A DNA stretch of 64,000 nt from Flavobacterium sp. LHD-80 (GTDB lineage Bacteria > Bacteroidota > Bacteroidia > Flavobacteriales > Flavobacteriaceae): NCBI RefSeq assembly GCF_030929605.1, contig NZ_JAVFVS010000013.1:124001-188000 (forward strand), given 5' to 3'. Made by a program: the position numbers and the translations under genes. The notes under the pieces are model-generated. The model did no database searches, had not been told where the DNA came from, and saw nothing but the letters and a program-made list of their open reading frames with translations. Below, in pieces: positions 54,356 through 63,985 of the stretch (positions are counted from its first letter, which is position 1; every line of letters begins with the position of its first letter).

Positions 54356-54395
54356 AAAAAAAAAGCCTCTTAAAAATTTAAGAGGCTTTTTTTTT
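54356..54395. terminator. Bidirectional terminator after acs
   Basis: AAAAGCCTCTTAAA (54361-54374) and TTTAAGAGGCTTTT (54377-54390) form perfect 14-bp arms with A and T runs on either side. Confidence 0.9.
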
Positions 54396-54423
54396 ATGTC
54401 TTGCAAAAGTATTCATGATATTT

Positions 54424-54494
54424 GTCAGACTGAGCGGAGTCGAAGTCTCTCATGCTGAATCACTTTGCGGGACTTCGACTCCGCTCAGTCTGAC
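54424..54494. repeat. Inverted repeat with perfect 24-bp arms
   Basis: The arm GTCAGACTGAGCGGAGTCGA plus AGTC (54424-54447) has its exact inverse at 54471-54494. The 23-base loop is CTCATGCTGAATCACTTTGCGG-like. It is GC-richer than its surroundings and stands alone between convergent genes, as a mobile repeat would. Confidence 0.95.
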
Positions 54495-54514
54495 AATTGA
54501 TAATATCTTGTATT

Positions 54515-55111
54515 TTACTTAATTCCCAACCTAGATTTTAATTTCAAAAACAAAAGCGCAATTCTATAAGCATCTTCTGCAGATGAATTTCTGTCGCTTT
54601 TCGGGATTTTATAAATTTCACATAAATCATCCAGCGAGAATTGCTTGTCATTAATATCCATTAATTTTCGGTACATTACATCAACATCGAGAGCTTCGTT
54701 TTTTAATCGGCCACAGTCAAGACGTTCTAATGATGAATTAAGCATTTCAATGTCAAAATTAATATGATGACCAACCAAAATAGCATTTCCCAGAAAATTT
54801 ATAAAACCTTCTAATGCTTCTGGTTCCTGCATTTTACTCATTTTGCTTTCAATAATGAACTCATTTGAAAGTCCGTTATCCTGCAAAAATTTATATTGCA
54901 GTAATACCGATTCAAAATTATCCTTAATTACAATGCTGTCATCAACTACTGAAAAAGCACCCAAAGATAAAATAACATCCTTATTCGGATTCAAACCTGA
55001 AGTTTCTGTTGATAAAACAACGAATCTATTAGGTTTTGTTTCGAATTTATTTAGGTAATCTTTCCAAAAATCTGGATATTCTTTATTAATATTTTTTAGC
55101 CAGTCTAGCAT
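54515..55111 (-). CDS. DnaQ-like DEDDh-fold protein, probably inactive
   Basis: This 198-residue protein has the exonuclease fold of PolC epsilon/DnaQ. Motif I reads FVVLSTETSGL, where an active enzyme has DxE (here Ser takes the Asp place). Motif II, VGHHINFDIEML, is intact. Motif III reads NSSAEDAYRIA, where the catalytic His position holds Asn. Two of the five DEDDh residues are therefore replaced. It may bind nucleic acid or nucleotide without cutting. It is three bases from the DUF294 gene, which lies upstream on the same strand. Confidence 0.8.
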   Translation of the reverse strand: MLDWLKNINKEYPDFWKDYLNKFETKPNRFVVLSTETSGLNPNKDVILSLGAFSVVDDSIVIKDNFESVLLQYKFLQDNGLSNEFIIESKMSKMQEPEALEGFINFLGNAILVGHHINFDIEMLNSSLERLDCGRLKNEALDVDVMYRKLMDINDKQFSLDDLCEIYKIPKSDRNSSAEDAYRIALLFLKLKSRLGIK

Positions 55112-55114
55112 ATT

Positions 55115-57034
55115 TTACGAGAATTGTGTAAGTTGAAATTTACTCTTAATTAATTCCTCAAGATCTTTCATTGGGGTCAAGGCATTTTTTAACTTTTCTT
55201 TGTCTGTTTTAGACATTTCTCTTAAATTAATATATTGTCCAGAATCATCATTTTTTAATCCTTCAACAGTTCTAAATTTTGAGAGCGTTAAAAAAGCTTC
55301 GGCACAACTTAAATATATCTCAGCATTTTTAGAATCTGTTATTGCCAGCTGTTTGAATCTTAAATACGTATTCTTGATTCCTTTAATGTTAGCATTTAAA
55401 ATCAATAAACGTGCAGCATCAATTAATGGCATTAAAGCACGTGTTTTAATATCAAATTTTGTTTTATGCGGTCCTTCTTCTTCAACAATGAATTTTTTGA
55501 AAAAACTCAGTGGAGAATTCTTTTTCAAAGCATCATTTCCTAAAAAGTCAAAGAATAGAGTATTATTGACAGCATTTTTAAAAATCACATTTTCGATTAC
55601 TTCTTCAATTTTTGGTTCACCAAAAACGATTTCATAATCAAAGAAAATACTGCTCAAATCATTACTGTTTTCACCTGGAGTATTCATCCAGCTGTTGTAT
55701 TGTTTTGTCCAGTCAGTCAATGACTTACACCAAAGCATATTGCTTCCCATATGACCATTTGGACAAAATTCATAGCCTACTTTTTCTAGAATAGTGGTCG
55801 CTCTTTTTGCCAGTCTTAAAAAGTAATCTTTTACTTCTCTGTATTTTTCCGGAGCAACATCTTCAAAAATCAAAATACTATCCTGATCGGTTAGCAATAA
55901 TTGTTCTTTACGCCCTTGACTTCCAATACTTAACCATGCAAAACGAGCAGGAGGTGAGCCTAAATCTAAAATAGACAATTCGACAGAACGTTTGATAATT
56001 GCTAAATTTATTTCGCTTGCAATATTACTGACATGCGAAATAGGAATATTTTTTTGAATCGAATTTTGAATCAAGTCAGAAAGGCGATCACGAATTTGTT
56101 TTAAGTCTTTTGGCAACTGTGAACGCTTAATTTCTTTAATTAAAACGCCAGGGTTACTAGCTTGAGCCACAATTAAATCGTGCTCAGAAATAATTCCTTT
56201 TACTGCAGATTTGCTTGTGCCATCTTTGGTAACACACAAATGAGTTACATTATGTTTAAGCATAAGTAACTGCGCTTCGGCCAATGATACATTTTCAATT
56301 ACCGTTACTACAGGCGACGACATGATCTTGTCAATAGATTCTGTAATAGGATAGCGGCCAGTAGCAATTTTGGAAGCCAAATCTGTAGCGGTAACAATAC
56401 CAATTGGGCGGTTTTTTTCGCCACAAACAATAATATTGTCAACCATAGCCTCAGTCATTAAAATCGCCACATCTTTAACAATATGAGTCGCTTCAGTTGT
56501 TAAAGGTGAATTGTTATAGTTAAGTGACTGAATATATTGCATTTCTGATTGCTGATCAACATAAAAAGAAGTATCAGAAATCATTTTTCCGTTAGAATTA
56601 ACGCTGTCTTTTGTGTGTCTTGAATTTGTAGCAAAACTTTCCAGCAAGAAGTTTAGTACATCAGAATTATTAGCCACAAAAGGTCTAAAAACAGCGATAG
56701 GAATTGCATATATAATGCTTTCTTCACGTGCTTTTGCCGTCATCATATAATTATTCTTGGCGAAGAAAGGTCTTAATCCAAAAATATCGCCCTCATGACA
56801 TTTATTGATAATGGTTTCTTCAGCATCAGCAATTGTGGTTAAATTGATAACGCCAGAAGCTACTACATAAAAACTATCATGAAGTGTATCGTTATTTTGA
56901 AACAATACTGTATGTTTTTCTAAATTAAGTACACGGATATTGCTTGCAATATCAGATAATTCCTGAAAAGTCAAATTATTAAATGGCGGGTATTCTTTTA
57001 AAAAATCTGCAATATGCTCAGCAATTGTATTCAT
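55115..57034 (-). CDS. cNMP-binding/CBS/DUF294 nucleotidyltransferase-like protein
   Basis: The protein has 639 residues. In order, it has a cyclic-nucleotide-binding-like domain (about 15-135, CHEGDIFGLRPFFA), a CBS pair (about 170-300, GIVTATDLASKIATGRYPI), a DUF294 nucleotidyltransferase domain (about 325-460) with WLSIGSQGRKEQLLLTDQDSILIFED, and a C-terminal DUF294 helical domain. The layout resembles GlnD-related signalling proteins. It is coupled to the DnaQ-like gene. A link to acetate or nucleotide signalling is inferred from position beside acs. Confidence 0.88.
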   Translation of the reverse strand: MNTIAEHIADFLKEYPPFNNLTFQELSDIASNIRVLNLEKHTVLFQNNDTLHDSFYVVASGVINLTTIADAEETIINKCHEGDIFGLRPFFAKNNYMMTAKAREESIIYAIPIAVFRPFVANNSDVLNFLLESFATNSRHTKDSVNSNGKMISDTSFYVDQQSEMQYIQSLNYNNSPLTTEATHIVKDVAILMTEAMVDNIIVCGEKNRPIGIVTATDLASKIATGRYPITESIDKIMSSPVVTVIENVSLAEAQLLMLKHNVTHLCVTKDGTSKSAVKGIISEHDLIVAQASNPGVLIKEIKRSQLPKDLKQIRDRLSDLIQNSIQKNIPISHVSNIASEINLAIIKRSVELSILDLGSPPARFAWLSIGSQGRKEQLLLTDQDSILIFEDVAPEKYREVKDYFLRLAKRATTILEKVGYEFCPNGHMGSNMLWCKSLTDWTKQYNSWMNTPGENSNDLSSIFFDYEIVFGEPKIEEVIENVIFKNAVNNTLFFDFLGNDALKKNSPLSFFKKFIVEEEGPHKTKFDIKTRALMPLIDAARLLILNANIKGIKNTYLRFKQLAITDSKNAEIYLSCAEAFLTLSKFRTVEGLKNDDSGQYINLREMSKTDKEKLKNALTPMKDLEELIKSKFQLTQFS

Positions 57035-57563
57035 ACGTTTGATAATTTTTTTAAAGTATCGAATGTAAAAATAATAAAATAAAGTCTTACAATGAAAGCA
57101 TCTTGGCTAGAATCTGAATATTTTAAAGAAATGTTAAGATTTAGCAGATTCAAGGCTTTAAAATACTTTTTTAATCTTTTTTATTTCACAATTATTTGGT
57201 TTTAAACATTGTAAAAAAAAATATCTGTAAGATTTTACAGAAGTGGAAGTCCAATAATTCCAAATATGATGTTATAGGTGTTTGTAATTTAAGAACGTTC
57301 GGTAGAATTCTATAAGCAATCTTGGAGTATAGTACTTTTTAATAATTTCTATTTTACATAATATAAATTATAGTTAAAAAGCATTATCTATGAAAGCACA
57401 AGACGTAACATACAATTTGGTATATTTTTCATTTCATCTAAATCTTCTAATTGACATATTGTGTACTGTCATTCTCCTATTTGAAAACTTATTTTGTTTT
57501 TTTTAAAATATTCAAATTTTGATTCAATACAGTACATTCATACCAGATTTAATTTTGAACTAA

Positions 57564-57612
57564 AAATCGCGTATTTGAAAAAATAAAATCTTTTTTGCCA
57601 AATATGCGATTT
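57564..57612. repeat. Isolated inverted repeat in a 653-base gap
   Basis: AAATCGCGTATTTG (57564-57577) and CAAATATGCGATTT (57599-57612) pair at 13 of 14 positions around 21 bases. The rest of the gap from 57035 to 57687 shows no convincing gene; a 38-codon frame near 57390 lacks support. Confidence 0.6.
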
Positions 57613-57636
57613 ATGAGCGTTTGAAAAATACTAAAT

Positions 57637-57665
57637 AAAAAAGCATCACAATATATATGATGCTT
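57637..57665 (-). terminator. Terminator of the small secreted-protein gene
   Basis: On the minus strand, AAGCATCA and TGATGCTT form an 8-bp stem followed by six Ts. Confidence 0.75.
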
Positions 57666-57687
57666 CAAATTTCTTGTATTTGAAAAT

Positions 57688-58107
57688 TTAATTTAATTTT
57701 TTCAAATAAACGGATTTTCCGTTAAGTGAGATTTCGATTTGATTCGTTTTATCTGTAAATGTCGTTCTTAAAACATTTCCTTTGAAAAGCTGTACATCGC
57801 CAAAAACTTTTCCCGTTTCATCTGAAACGTATTCAAATAATAATTTTTTATTTCCTGGTTCAATACCTAATTTATAACTTGAAAATTTTGTTCCTTTTAA
57901 ATCAAATTGCTGTTGTGTATCAATAATATTTCCATCAGCATAAAAATTTGTAACCGTTTTGTTTAATGTAATGTCTGGATAATATTCATTTACTTTTTTT
58001 AGAAGTTCGTATTGTTCTACATTTGCATCTTCTTGTTTTGATGTAATAGTTTGAGCAAATGAAATTGTTGTAAAAATAAGCGCTAATAATAAAATGATTT
58101 TTTTCAT
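57688..58107 (-). CDS. Small secreted protein of unknown function
   Basis: The protein has 139 residues. A signal peptide (MKKIILLLALIFTTISFAQ) is followed by a helix (VEQYELLKKVNEYYP) and strand-rich text that ends KSVYLKKLN. It is probably periplasmic. No family is recognised. It is divergent from the Bcr/CflA gene. Confidence 0.6.
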   Translation of the reverse strand: MKKIILLLALIFTTISFAQTITSKQEDANVEQYELLKKVNEYYPDITLNKTVTNFYADGNIIDTQQQFDLKGTKFSSYKLGIEPGNKKLLFEYVSDETGKVFGDVQLFKGNVLRTTFTDKTNQIEISLNGKSVYLKKLN

Positions 58108-58247
58108 AATTTAAATTTTGTGGTTAAAGTTTCAAAACATTTCTGAAAACTTACATAATTTTCATTTTTTATGTAAAAATGTTATTATATCTAACAAGAT
58201 ACTAAATATTAATTGATAATTTGAATTAAAAGCAGTTTTTTAAGAAA

Positions 58248-59477
58248 ATGACAACAAAAAAATACATCAAACTTATCCTGATTTTAGGTTCTTTAACTGC
58301 GCTTGGCCCGTTTTCAATCGATATGTATTTACCTGGTTTCTCTGATATTGCCAAAGATTTGAACACAACTGTTGCTAAAGTTTCAATGAGTTTGTCGAGT
58401 TATTTTATTGGAATTTCTGCCGGACAATTACTTTATGGACCATTATTAGACCGTTTTGGACGAAAAAAGCCTTTATTTATGGGTTTGATGGTTTATATAT
58501 TAGCGTCTTTAGGCTGTGCTTATGTGACTGATATTGATTCGTTTATTTTGTTGCGATTTATTCAAGCAATTGGAAGTTGTGCAGCAACCGTAGCTTCTGT
58601 AGCTATGGTACGTGATCTTTTTCCTGTAAAAGATATTCCGAAAGTATTTTCTCTTTTAATGCTTGTTCTTGGGCTTTCGCCAATGCTTGCGCCAACGATT
58701 GGTGGTTATGTTACACAAGATTACGGCTGGCATACCGTGTTCGTTATCTTAATGTTTATGGGGATTTCTATTTTACTCGCGTCTCAAATTGGCTTGCCAA
58801 ATAGTTATAAACCAGACGCTTCGATATCGTTAAAACCAAAACCTATTATTTCGAACTTTTTAAAAGTCCTAAAAGAGCCTCAATTTTTCACTTATGCATT
58901 TACGGGAGCAATTGCTTTTTCGGGATTATTTACATATGTAGCGGCCTCACCTATCATTTTTATGGATATTTACCATGTTGATGCTAAAACTTACGGTTGG
59001 ATTTTCGCTTTTATGTCGGTTAGTTTTATAGGTTCCAGTCAGTTAAATTCAGTTTTATTGAAGAAATTTTCAAGTGAGCAAATGATTTTTGGTGCATTAA
59101 TTTTACAATCAATTGTTAGTATCATTTTTCTTGTACTTTCCTTAAATAATCTACTAGGATTATATGAAACTATAGCAATGCTTTTTGTGTTTTTAGGCTG
59201 TTTGGGAATTTCAAATCCAAATACGGCAGGACTTACGATGGCTCCATTTGCTAAAAATGCCGGTAGCGCCTCAGCTTTAATGGGAGCAATTCAATTGGGT
59301 TTAGGATCTATTGCATCGTTTGCCGTTGGAATCTTTGTTAAAGATTCTGTAGCGCCTATGGTGCTTATTATGACTATCACAACTTTTGTTGCTTTTATAG
59401 TTTTGAATATCGGGAAAAAATTCATCAAAAAGAAAGTAGAAATCAGCTCTGAAGATGATGTGGTAGTTGTTCATTAG
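58248..59477 (+). CDS. Bcr/CflA-type drug exporter (MFS)
   Basis: The protein has 409 residues with twelve hydrophobic segments. The N-terminus (LGSLTALGPFSIDMYLPGFSDIAKDL) and the loop motif LYGPLLDRFGRKKPLFMG are diagnostic of the Bcr/CflA group. RFIQAIGSCAATVASVAMVRD is the conserved motif C area. It is a proton-driven exporter of drugs such as bicyclomycin in other species, and substrates here are not known. Confidence 0.9.
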   Translation: MTTKKYIKLILILGSLTALGPFSIDMYLPGFSDIAKDLNTTVAKVSMSLSSYFIGISAGQLLYGPLLDRFGRKKPLFMGLMVYILASLGCAYVTDIDSFILLRFIQAIGSCAATVASVAMVRDLFPVKDIPKVFSLLMLVLGLSPMLAPTIGGYVTQDYGWHTVFVILMFMGISILLASQIGLPNSYKPDASISLKPKPIISNFLKVLKEPQFFTYAFTGAIAFSGLFTYVAASPIIFMDIYHVDAKTYGWIFAFMSVSFIGSSQLNSVLLKKFSSEQMIFGALILQSIVSIIFLVLSLNNLLGLYETIAMLFVFLGCLGISNPNTAGLTMAPFAKNAGSASALMGAIQLGLGSIASFAVGIFVKDSVAPMVLIMTITTFVAFIVLNIGKKFIKKKVEISSEDDVVVVH

Positions 59478-59517
59478 TTGCTTCGGAATCAAATTCCAAT
59501 CCTGGGATCAGTAATAA

Positions 59518-59556
59518 AAAAAGCAGAATCTAAAAAAATAGATTCTGCTTTTTTTG
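59518..59556. terminator. Bidirectional terminator
   Basis: AAAAAGCAGAATCTA and TAGATTCTGCTTTTT form perfect 15-bp arms (59518-59532 and 59539-59553) between convergent genes. Confidence 0.9.
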
Positions 59557-59574
59557 TTGGAATTTGGAATTTTA

Positions 59575-60843
59575 TTATTCGCTTTGTTGTCTTTTATCAG
59601 GTCGAATAATCATTCTAAGAGATTGATCACTTGCAAAATAAGCCACCATCCAGTTCCAGAAAGTTTGCAATCTGTTTCTGTAAGTTATCAAAGAAATTAA
59701 GTGAATAAACAGCCAGATTACCCAAGCAAAAAAACCTTTGAAATGCCATTTTGGACTTGGTAAATCAACCACAGCTTTGTTTTTTCCAATGATTGCCATC
59801 GAACCTTTATCTTTATAATTAAATGGTTTCAAAGCCTTGTTATGAACCATTGCTTTAAAATTTTGTGCCAAATTTAATCCTTGCTGAATCGCAACTTGCG
59901 CCACTTGCGGATGCCCGTCTGGAAAATTTTTATCGCCGGCTAAAATGGCAGTATCACCAATTGCGTATATATTTTCTAATCCGTTGACTTTATTGAATTG
60001 ATCTGTGGCCATACGTTTACCACGGCCGTAGCTTTCTTTCGGAATTCCGTCAAATATTTTTGCAGAAACTCCAGCTGCCCAGATTAAGTTTTTTGTTTTA
60101 ATGGTTTCTCCATTTTCAAAAAATACAGTATCATTTACATAATCTGTAACGCGTGTATGCAATTTAACAACAACACCCAATTTTGTAAGCGCTTCTAAAG
60201 TATCTTTTTGAGAAGCTTCGCTCATTGGCGAAAGCAGTGCATCTCCTCCATCAACTAAATAAACATTACTTGCTGATGTTTCTAATTCTGGATATTCTTT
60301 CAGCAGAATGTTTTTTCGCATTTCGGCAAACATTCCAGAAACTTCTACTCCTGTTGGTCCACCTCCGGCAACAACAATCGTTAAAAGTTTACGACGTTTG
60401 CGCATATCTTTGCAAATGGCAGCCTTTTCTAGGTTTTTAAGCAATGCATTACGCATTTCGATGGCGTCATTTAAGGTTTTCATCGGAATGGCGTTTTTCA
60501 TCACGTTTTCCATACCAAAATAACTGGTTTCAGCTCCAGTAGCAAAAACAAGTTTATCATATGATAACTCGCCATTGCTTAAAATGATTTTGTTTTCAGC
60601 TGGAACTACAGAAAGTAATTCGCCCAAACGAAATTGCAGATTCTTCTTTCCTGCAAAAAATTTTCTGAAAGGATAACTTATACTTGAAGGTTCCAAAAAA
60701 GCCGTTGCAACCTGATAAATTAGTGGTGGAAAAAAGTTGTAATTATTCTTGTCAACGAGGATTACTTCAATTTGAGGCTGGTTTACAAGCTCTTTAGCAA
60801 GGTTGATACCTGCAAAACCGCCTCCTATTATGACTATCTTCAT
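59575..60843 (-). CDS. ndh: Type II NADH dehydrogenase
   Basis: The protein has 422 residues. The FAD motif is KIVIIGGGFAGINLAKEL and the NADH motif is VVAGGGPTGVEVSGMFAEM. VYAIGDTAIL-like text (ENIYAIGDTAILAG) binds the flavin. A C-terminal hydrophobic stretch (FKGFFAWVIWLFIHLISLI) can attach it to the membrane. NDH-2 transfers electrons from NADH to quinone without pumping. Confidence 0.92.
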   Translation of the reverse strand: MKIVIIGGGFAGINLAKELVNQPQIEVILVDKNNYNFFPPLIYQVATAFLEPSSISYPFRKFFAGKKNLQFRLGELLSVVPAENKIILSNGELSYDKLVFATGAETSYFGMENVMKNAIPMKTLNDAIEMRNALLKNLEKAAICKDMRKRRKLLTIVVAGGGPTGVEVSGMFAEMRKNILLKEYPELETSASNVYLVDGGDALLSPMSEASQKDTLEALTKLGVVVKLHTRVTDYVNDTVFFENGETIKTKNLIWAAGVSAKIFDGIPKESYGRGKRMATDQFNKVNGLENIYAIGDTAILAGDKNFPDGHPQVAQVAIQQGLNLAQNFKAMVHNKALKPFNYKDKGSMAIIGKNKAVVDLPSPKWHFKGFFAWVIWLFIHLISLITYRNRLQTFWNWMVAYFASDQSLRMIIRPDKRQQSE

Positions 60844-60924
60844 ATATGTGTTTATTTAATAGGATTATAAAATAATTCCTTATAAATATACGACTTTAAT
60901 ATGCAATGACAATTGTCAGATTTA

Positions 60925-62259
60925 CTACTTTTTGAATTTTTTAACAGGTTTTTCAACTACATCGATTTTGTTCTGCAGGACATAATTAGCAAGTAATTTT
61001 TCGATTAATTCGTCTTTTGTCAAATGATGAAAAACCGTTTTGACATTAGTTTTTAAATCTGCTGAAATATCGTGATTTGGCTTTGTTTTAAAGATTTGTT
61101 TTGCCCATAAAAGCGTATTATTTTCTTCAATACTTAAAGCCGAAGGTTTCTCAAATTTGGTAAATTTAATTCCAAGTTCTCTTTCAAAATCAGGAATTTC
61201 AATTACTTCTTCTTCCTGCAAAACAGTTAACGAAAGGCCCTTTGCTCCTGCTCTTGCTGTTCTTCCGCTGCGGTGAACATAATTTTCGTAAGTATCTGGC
61301 AAATGGTAATTTACAACATAGGAAATCTCTTTTACATCAATTCCTCTTGCAGCAAGATCAGTTGCAATTAAAATATTGATATGTCCTTCACGGAATTGCT
61401 CCATAATTCGGTCACGAATTCCCTGTGATAAACTGCCATGAAGTGCTCCTGAAGAAAAACGATTTATAGCCAAGTTTTTAGCTAATTTATTTACAGCAGC
61501 TTTAGTTTTACAGAAAATAATACCTCGTTCGCCTTCTCTTGAATTTAAAAAATGCATTAAAACGTCAAGTTTTTCAATAGGATCAACCACAATAAATTGA
61601 TGATCAATTCCTTGATTTCCAGTTGTTTCCATGCTCGCGCTTATTTGAACTACATTTTTGTTCAAATAATTCTGAATCAGCTGTTTGATTGTTCCTGGCA
61701 AAGTTGCAGAGAACAAAAGAGTTCGGTGTTTTTTTGGAAGTTCGGCAACAATTTCGTCTAAACTTTCTTTTAGAATTGAAACCATTTCATCGGCTTCGTC
61801 TAAAACTAAAAATTGAGTCTCTTTTAAATCAACTGCTTTTCGCTGAATCAAATCAATCAAACGTCCTGGAGTTGCTACAACAATGTGTGTAGGTTTTGTA
61901 AGGCGCTCAATTTGCGGTTTAATTGGAATTCCTCCACAAGTTGCTGCGATTGAAATATTTGGAATGTGCTTCGAAAAATCTTCTAAATTTTTAAAAATCT
62001 GATGTCCAAGTTCTCTTGTTGGGACTAAAATTACGGCTTGAACCACAGGTGATTCTGTATCGATTAATTGCAATAAAGGCAATCCAAAAGCGGCAGTTTT
62101 TCCTGTTCCCGTTTTGGCTAAACCAACAACATCATGCTTTTCAGCTAAAAGCAGCGGAATTGTTTTTTGCTGAATTTCTGTTGGTTCAACAATGCTTAAT
62201 TCGCCTAAAGCTTTTAAAATTGGCGCTGAAACTCCTAATGCTGAGAATTGTTTAGACAT
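60925..62259 (-). CDS. DEAD-box RNA helicase
   Basis: The protein has 444 residues from the chosen Met (MSKQFSALGVS). The upstream ten residues of the longer frame are translated A/T spacer. Motifs: Q motif, VGLAKTGTGKTAAFGLPLL (I), VPTRELGHQI (Ia), TPGRL (Ib), LDEADEMV (II), FSATLP (III), IATDLAARGIDV (V) and HRSGRTARAG (VI). The tail after residue 380 is Lys-rich and may bind RNA. It resembles RhlE/CsdA-type helicases. Confidence 0.94.
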   Translation of the reverse strand: MSKQFSALGVSAPILKALGELSIVEPTEIQQKTIPLLLAEKHDVVGLAKTGTGKTAAFGLPLLQLIDTESPVVQAVILVPTRELGHQIFKNLEDFSKHIPNISIAATCGGIPIKPQIERLTKPTHIVVATPGRLIDLIQRKAVDLKETQFLVLDEADEMVSILKESLDEIVAELPKKHRTLLFSATLPGTIKQLIQNYLNKNVVQISASMETTGNQGIDHQFIVVDPIEKLDVLMHFLNSREGERGIIFCKTKAAVNKLAKNLAINRFSSGALHGSLSQGIRDRIMEQFREGHINILIATDLAARGIDVKEISYVVNYHLPDTYENYVHRSGRTARAGAKGLSLTVLQEEEVIEIPDFERELGIKFTKFEKPSALSIEENNTLLWAKQIFKTKPNHDISADLKTNVKTVFHHLTKDELIEKLLANYVLQNKIDVVEKPVKKFKK

Positions 62260-62280
62260 AGTTTTTTTTTTTTTTGTTTT

Positions 62281-62424
62281 AAGTTTCATGTTTCAAGTTA
62301 TACCGAAACTTAATAAATTCGAAAAAGGAGAAATCACATTCGAAATGAATTATTCTGAAATGCGATTTCTCCTTTAAAATTATAAATAATGTTTTAGATT
62401 CCAACAACTTGAAACATGAAACCT
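62281..62424. repeat. Nested inverted repeats between two helicase genes
   Basis: The outer arm AAGTTTCATGTTTCAAGTT (62281-62299) matches its inverse at 62406-62424 in 18 of 19 places. Inside lies a second pair, AAAGGAGAAATC (62324-62335) and GATTTCTCCTTT (62364-62375), which shares text with the element at 41853-41954. One element seems to have landed in the other. Confidence 0.9.
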
Positions 62425-62446
62425 AAAACTTTAAACTTTTTTAAAA

Positions 62447-63985
62447 TCAATCTGGTTCGTTCATGATTTTTTCACGGTATTTTTTACCGATCAATAAAGT
62501 CATGTTCTTTTTATAATCATCAATTAGCCATTCACGGTAATTTTTACTGCATTGGCTTAAACATTTTGCATAACGTTTGATACGGCATTCGATATCATCA
62601 TCAAGCTCTTTTCCTAATGATTTAGCTTCCTGCAGCGTTTCAGTATTATCTACACACATCGATGCGTGTTGTTCCAATGATTTATCCAAAACAATTTTCG
62701 AACGTAAATTTTGCTTGATTGCCAATTTATGTTCTTCATCAACATCAAAAGTAACATCGGCAGTTTTGCTGAATTTTGCTCGCAATTCTGGTGGCATGCT
62801 ATATTTAAAGAACATTTCGATTTCAGTGTCGTCTCTTAAATTCTCAAGATAAAACTCTGGAGATTTAAAAATGTGCTGCCAGTTTACCGGCTCGCTCCAC
62901 AACCCAAAACGAGCTGCATTGTTTCCTAAATCGATAACTGTAAACTCATCTTTTCCAGGTAATTTACGAGATCCACGACCAATCATCTGGAAATACAATG
63001 TCAACGATTTTGTCGCTCTGTTCAAAATAATAGTTTCAACAGTTGGCTCATCAAATCCTGTTGTCAAAATTCCAACCGAAGTCAAAATAGCATCTGGAGT
63101 TTTCTTAAACCATGCCAAAATATCTTTACGTTCTTCAGAACTACTTGTATTATCAAGGTGTCTAATATCATAACCCGCTTCTCTAAACGTATCATATACA
63201 TATAATGATGTATGAATACCGTTATTGAAAATCAAAGTCTTTTTACCCAAAGAACGTTCTGTATACGCATGAAGCAATTTTTCTTGCATTAAAGTATTGG
63301 TATACAAATCATCAGATGATTTTACCGTATAATCACCGTTGATACCCACTTTTAATGAAGTCAAACCTACATCATAGCTATATGTTGTTGCTCTAGCCAA
63401 AAATCCTTTGTCAATCAACGAACCAATTGTATCACCAACGATTAATTCATCATAACTTTGATGCATTGGCAATTTGATATTAGAACTCAAAGGCGTTGCT
63501 GTTACTCCTAAAATAAAAGCGTTCTTGAATGAGTTTAATAATTTTCTGAATGAATTGTAATGCGCCTCGTCAATAATCACCAAACCAATATTATCAAGAT
63601 GAAGTTTCTCATCATTAATACGGTTTTTTAAAGTCTCAACCATTGCTACGAAACAAGAATAATCATTTTGATCAGGAAGTTCTTTTACCTTACTGTTGAT
63701 TATTTTATTGCTTACACCAAAGCCTTTCAGCATTTTTGACGTTTGCTTGCAAAGTTCGATACGGTGTGTTAAAACAACCACTTTTTTGTCATTATTAGAT
63801 AAATAACGACGCACAATTTCTGAGAATATTACAGTTTTTCCTCCACCAGTAGGCAATTGATACAATAAATGGTGTTTTTGAGGAGCATTGTCTAAGCGGT
63901 CAAAAATGGCATCAATATCACCTTTTTGGTACGCATAAAGTTCTTTTTTTTCTTCTCTTTCTATTTCTAAAGTGTTTTGAGACAT
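62447..63985 (-). CDS. DEAD/DEAH-box helicase family protein (SF2)
   Basis: The protein has 512 residues. The Walker A is LPTGGGKTVIFSEI, motif II is VIIDEAHYNS, TATPLSS is motif III, and MIGRGSRKLPGK is motif VI. The layout resembles restriction-type or XPB/UvsW-like translocases. The C-terminus carries a Cys-bearing helical tail (CIKRYAKCLSQCSKNYREW). No methylase or nuclease is beside it, so it is not part of a visible restriction system. It lies near the window end, and its start ATG is at 63985. Confidence 0.88.
   Translation of the reverse strand: MSQNTLEIEREEKKELYAYQKGDIDAIFDRLDNAPQKHHLLYQLPTGGGKTVIFSEIVRRYLSNNDKKVVVLTHRIELCKQTSKMLKGFGVSNKIINSKVKELPDQNDYSCFVAMVETLKNRINDEKLHLDNIGLVIIDEAHYNSFRKLLNSFKNAFILGVTATPLSSNIKLPMHQSYDELIVGDTIGSLIDKGFLARATTYSYDVGLTSLKVGINGDYTVKSSDDLYTNTLMQEKLLHAYTERSLGKKTLIFNNGIHTSLYVYDTFREAGYDIRHLDNTSSSEERKDILAWFKKTPDAILTSVGILTTGFDEPTVETIILNRATKSLTLYFQMIGRGSRKLPGKDEFTVIDLGNNAARFGLWSEPVNWQHIFKSPEFYLENLRDDTEIEMFFKYSMPPELRAKFSKTADVTFDVDEEHKLAIKQNLRSKIVLDKSLEQHASMCVDNTETLQEAKSLGKELDDDIECRIKRYAKCLSQCSKNYREWLIDDYKKNMTLLIGKKYREKIMNEPD

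Noticed and set aside
57393..57509. A 38-codon frame starting at an ATG near 57393 (MKAQDVTYNL)
   Set aside because: It is short, has no recognisable feature and no promoter or terminator of its own on that strand.
62447..63985. Restriction or phage-defence helicase
   Set aside because: No methylase, nuclease or other defence gene is adjacent, and the other neighbour is an ordinary DEAD-box helicase.
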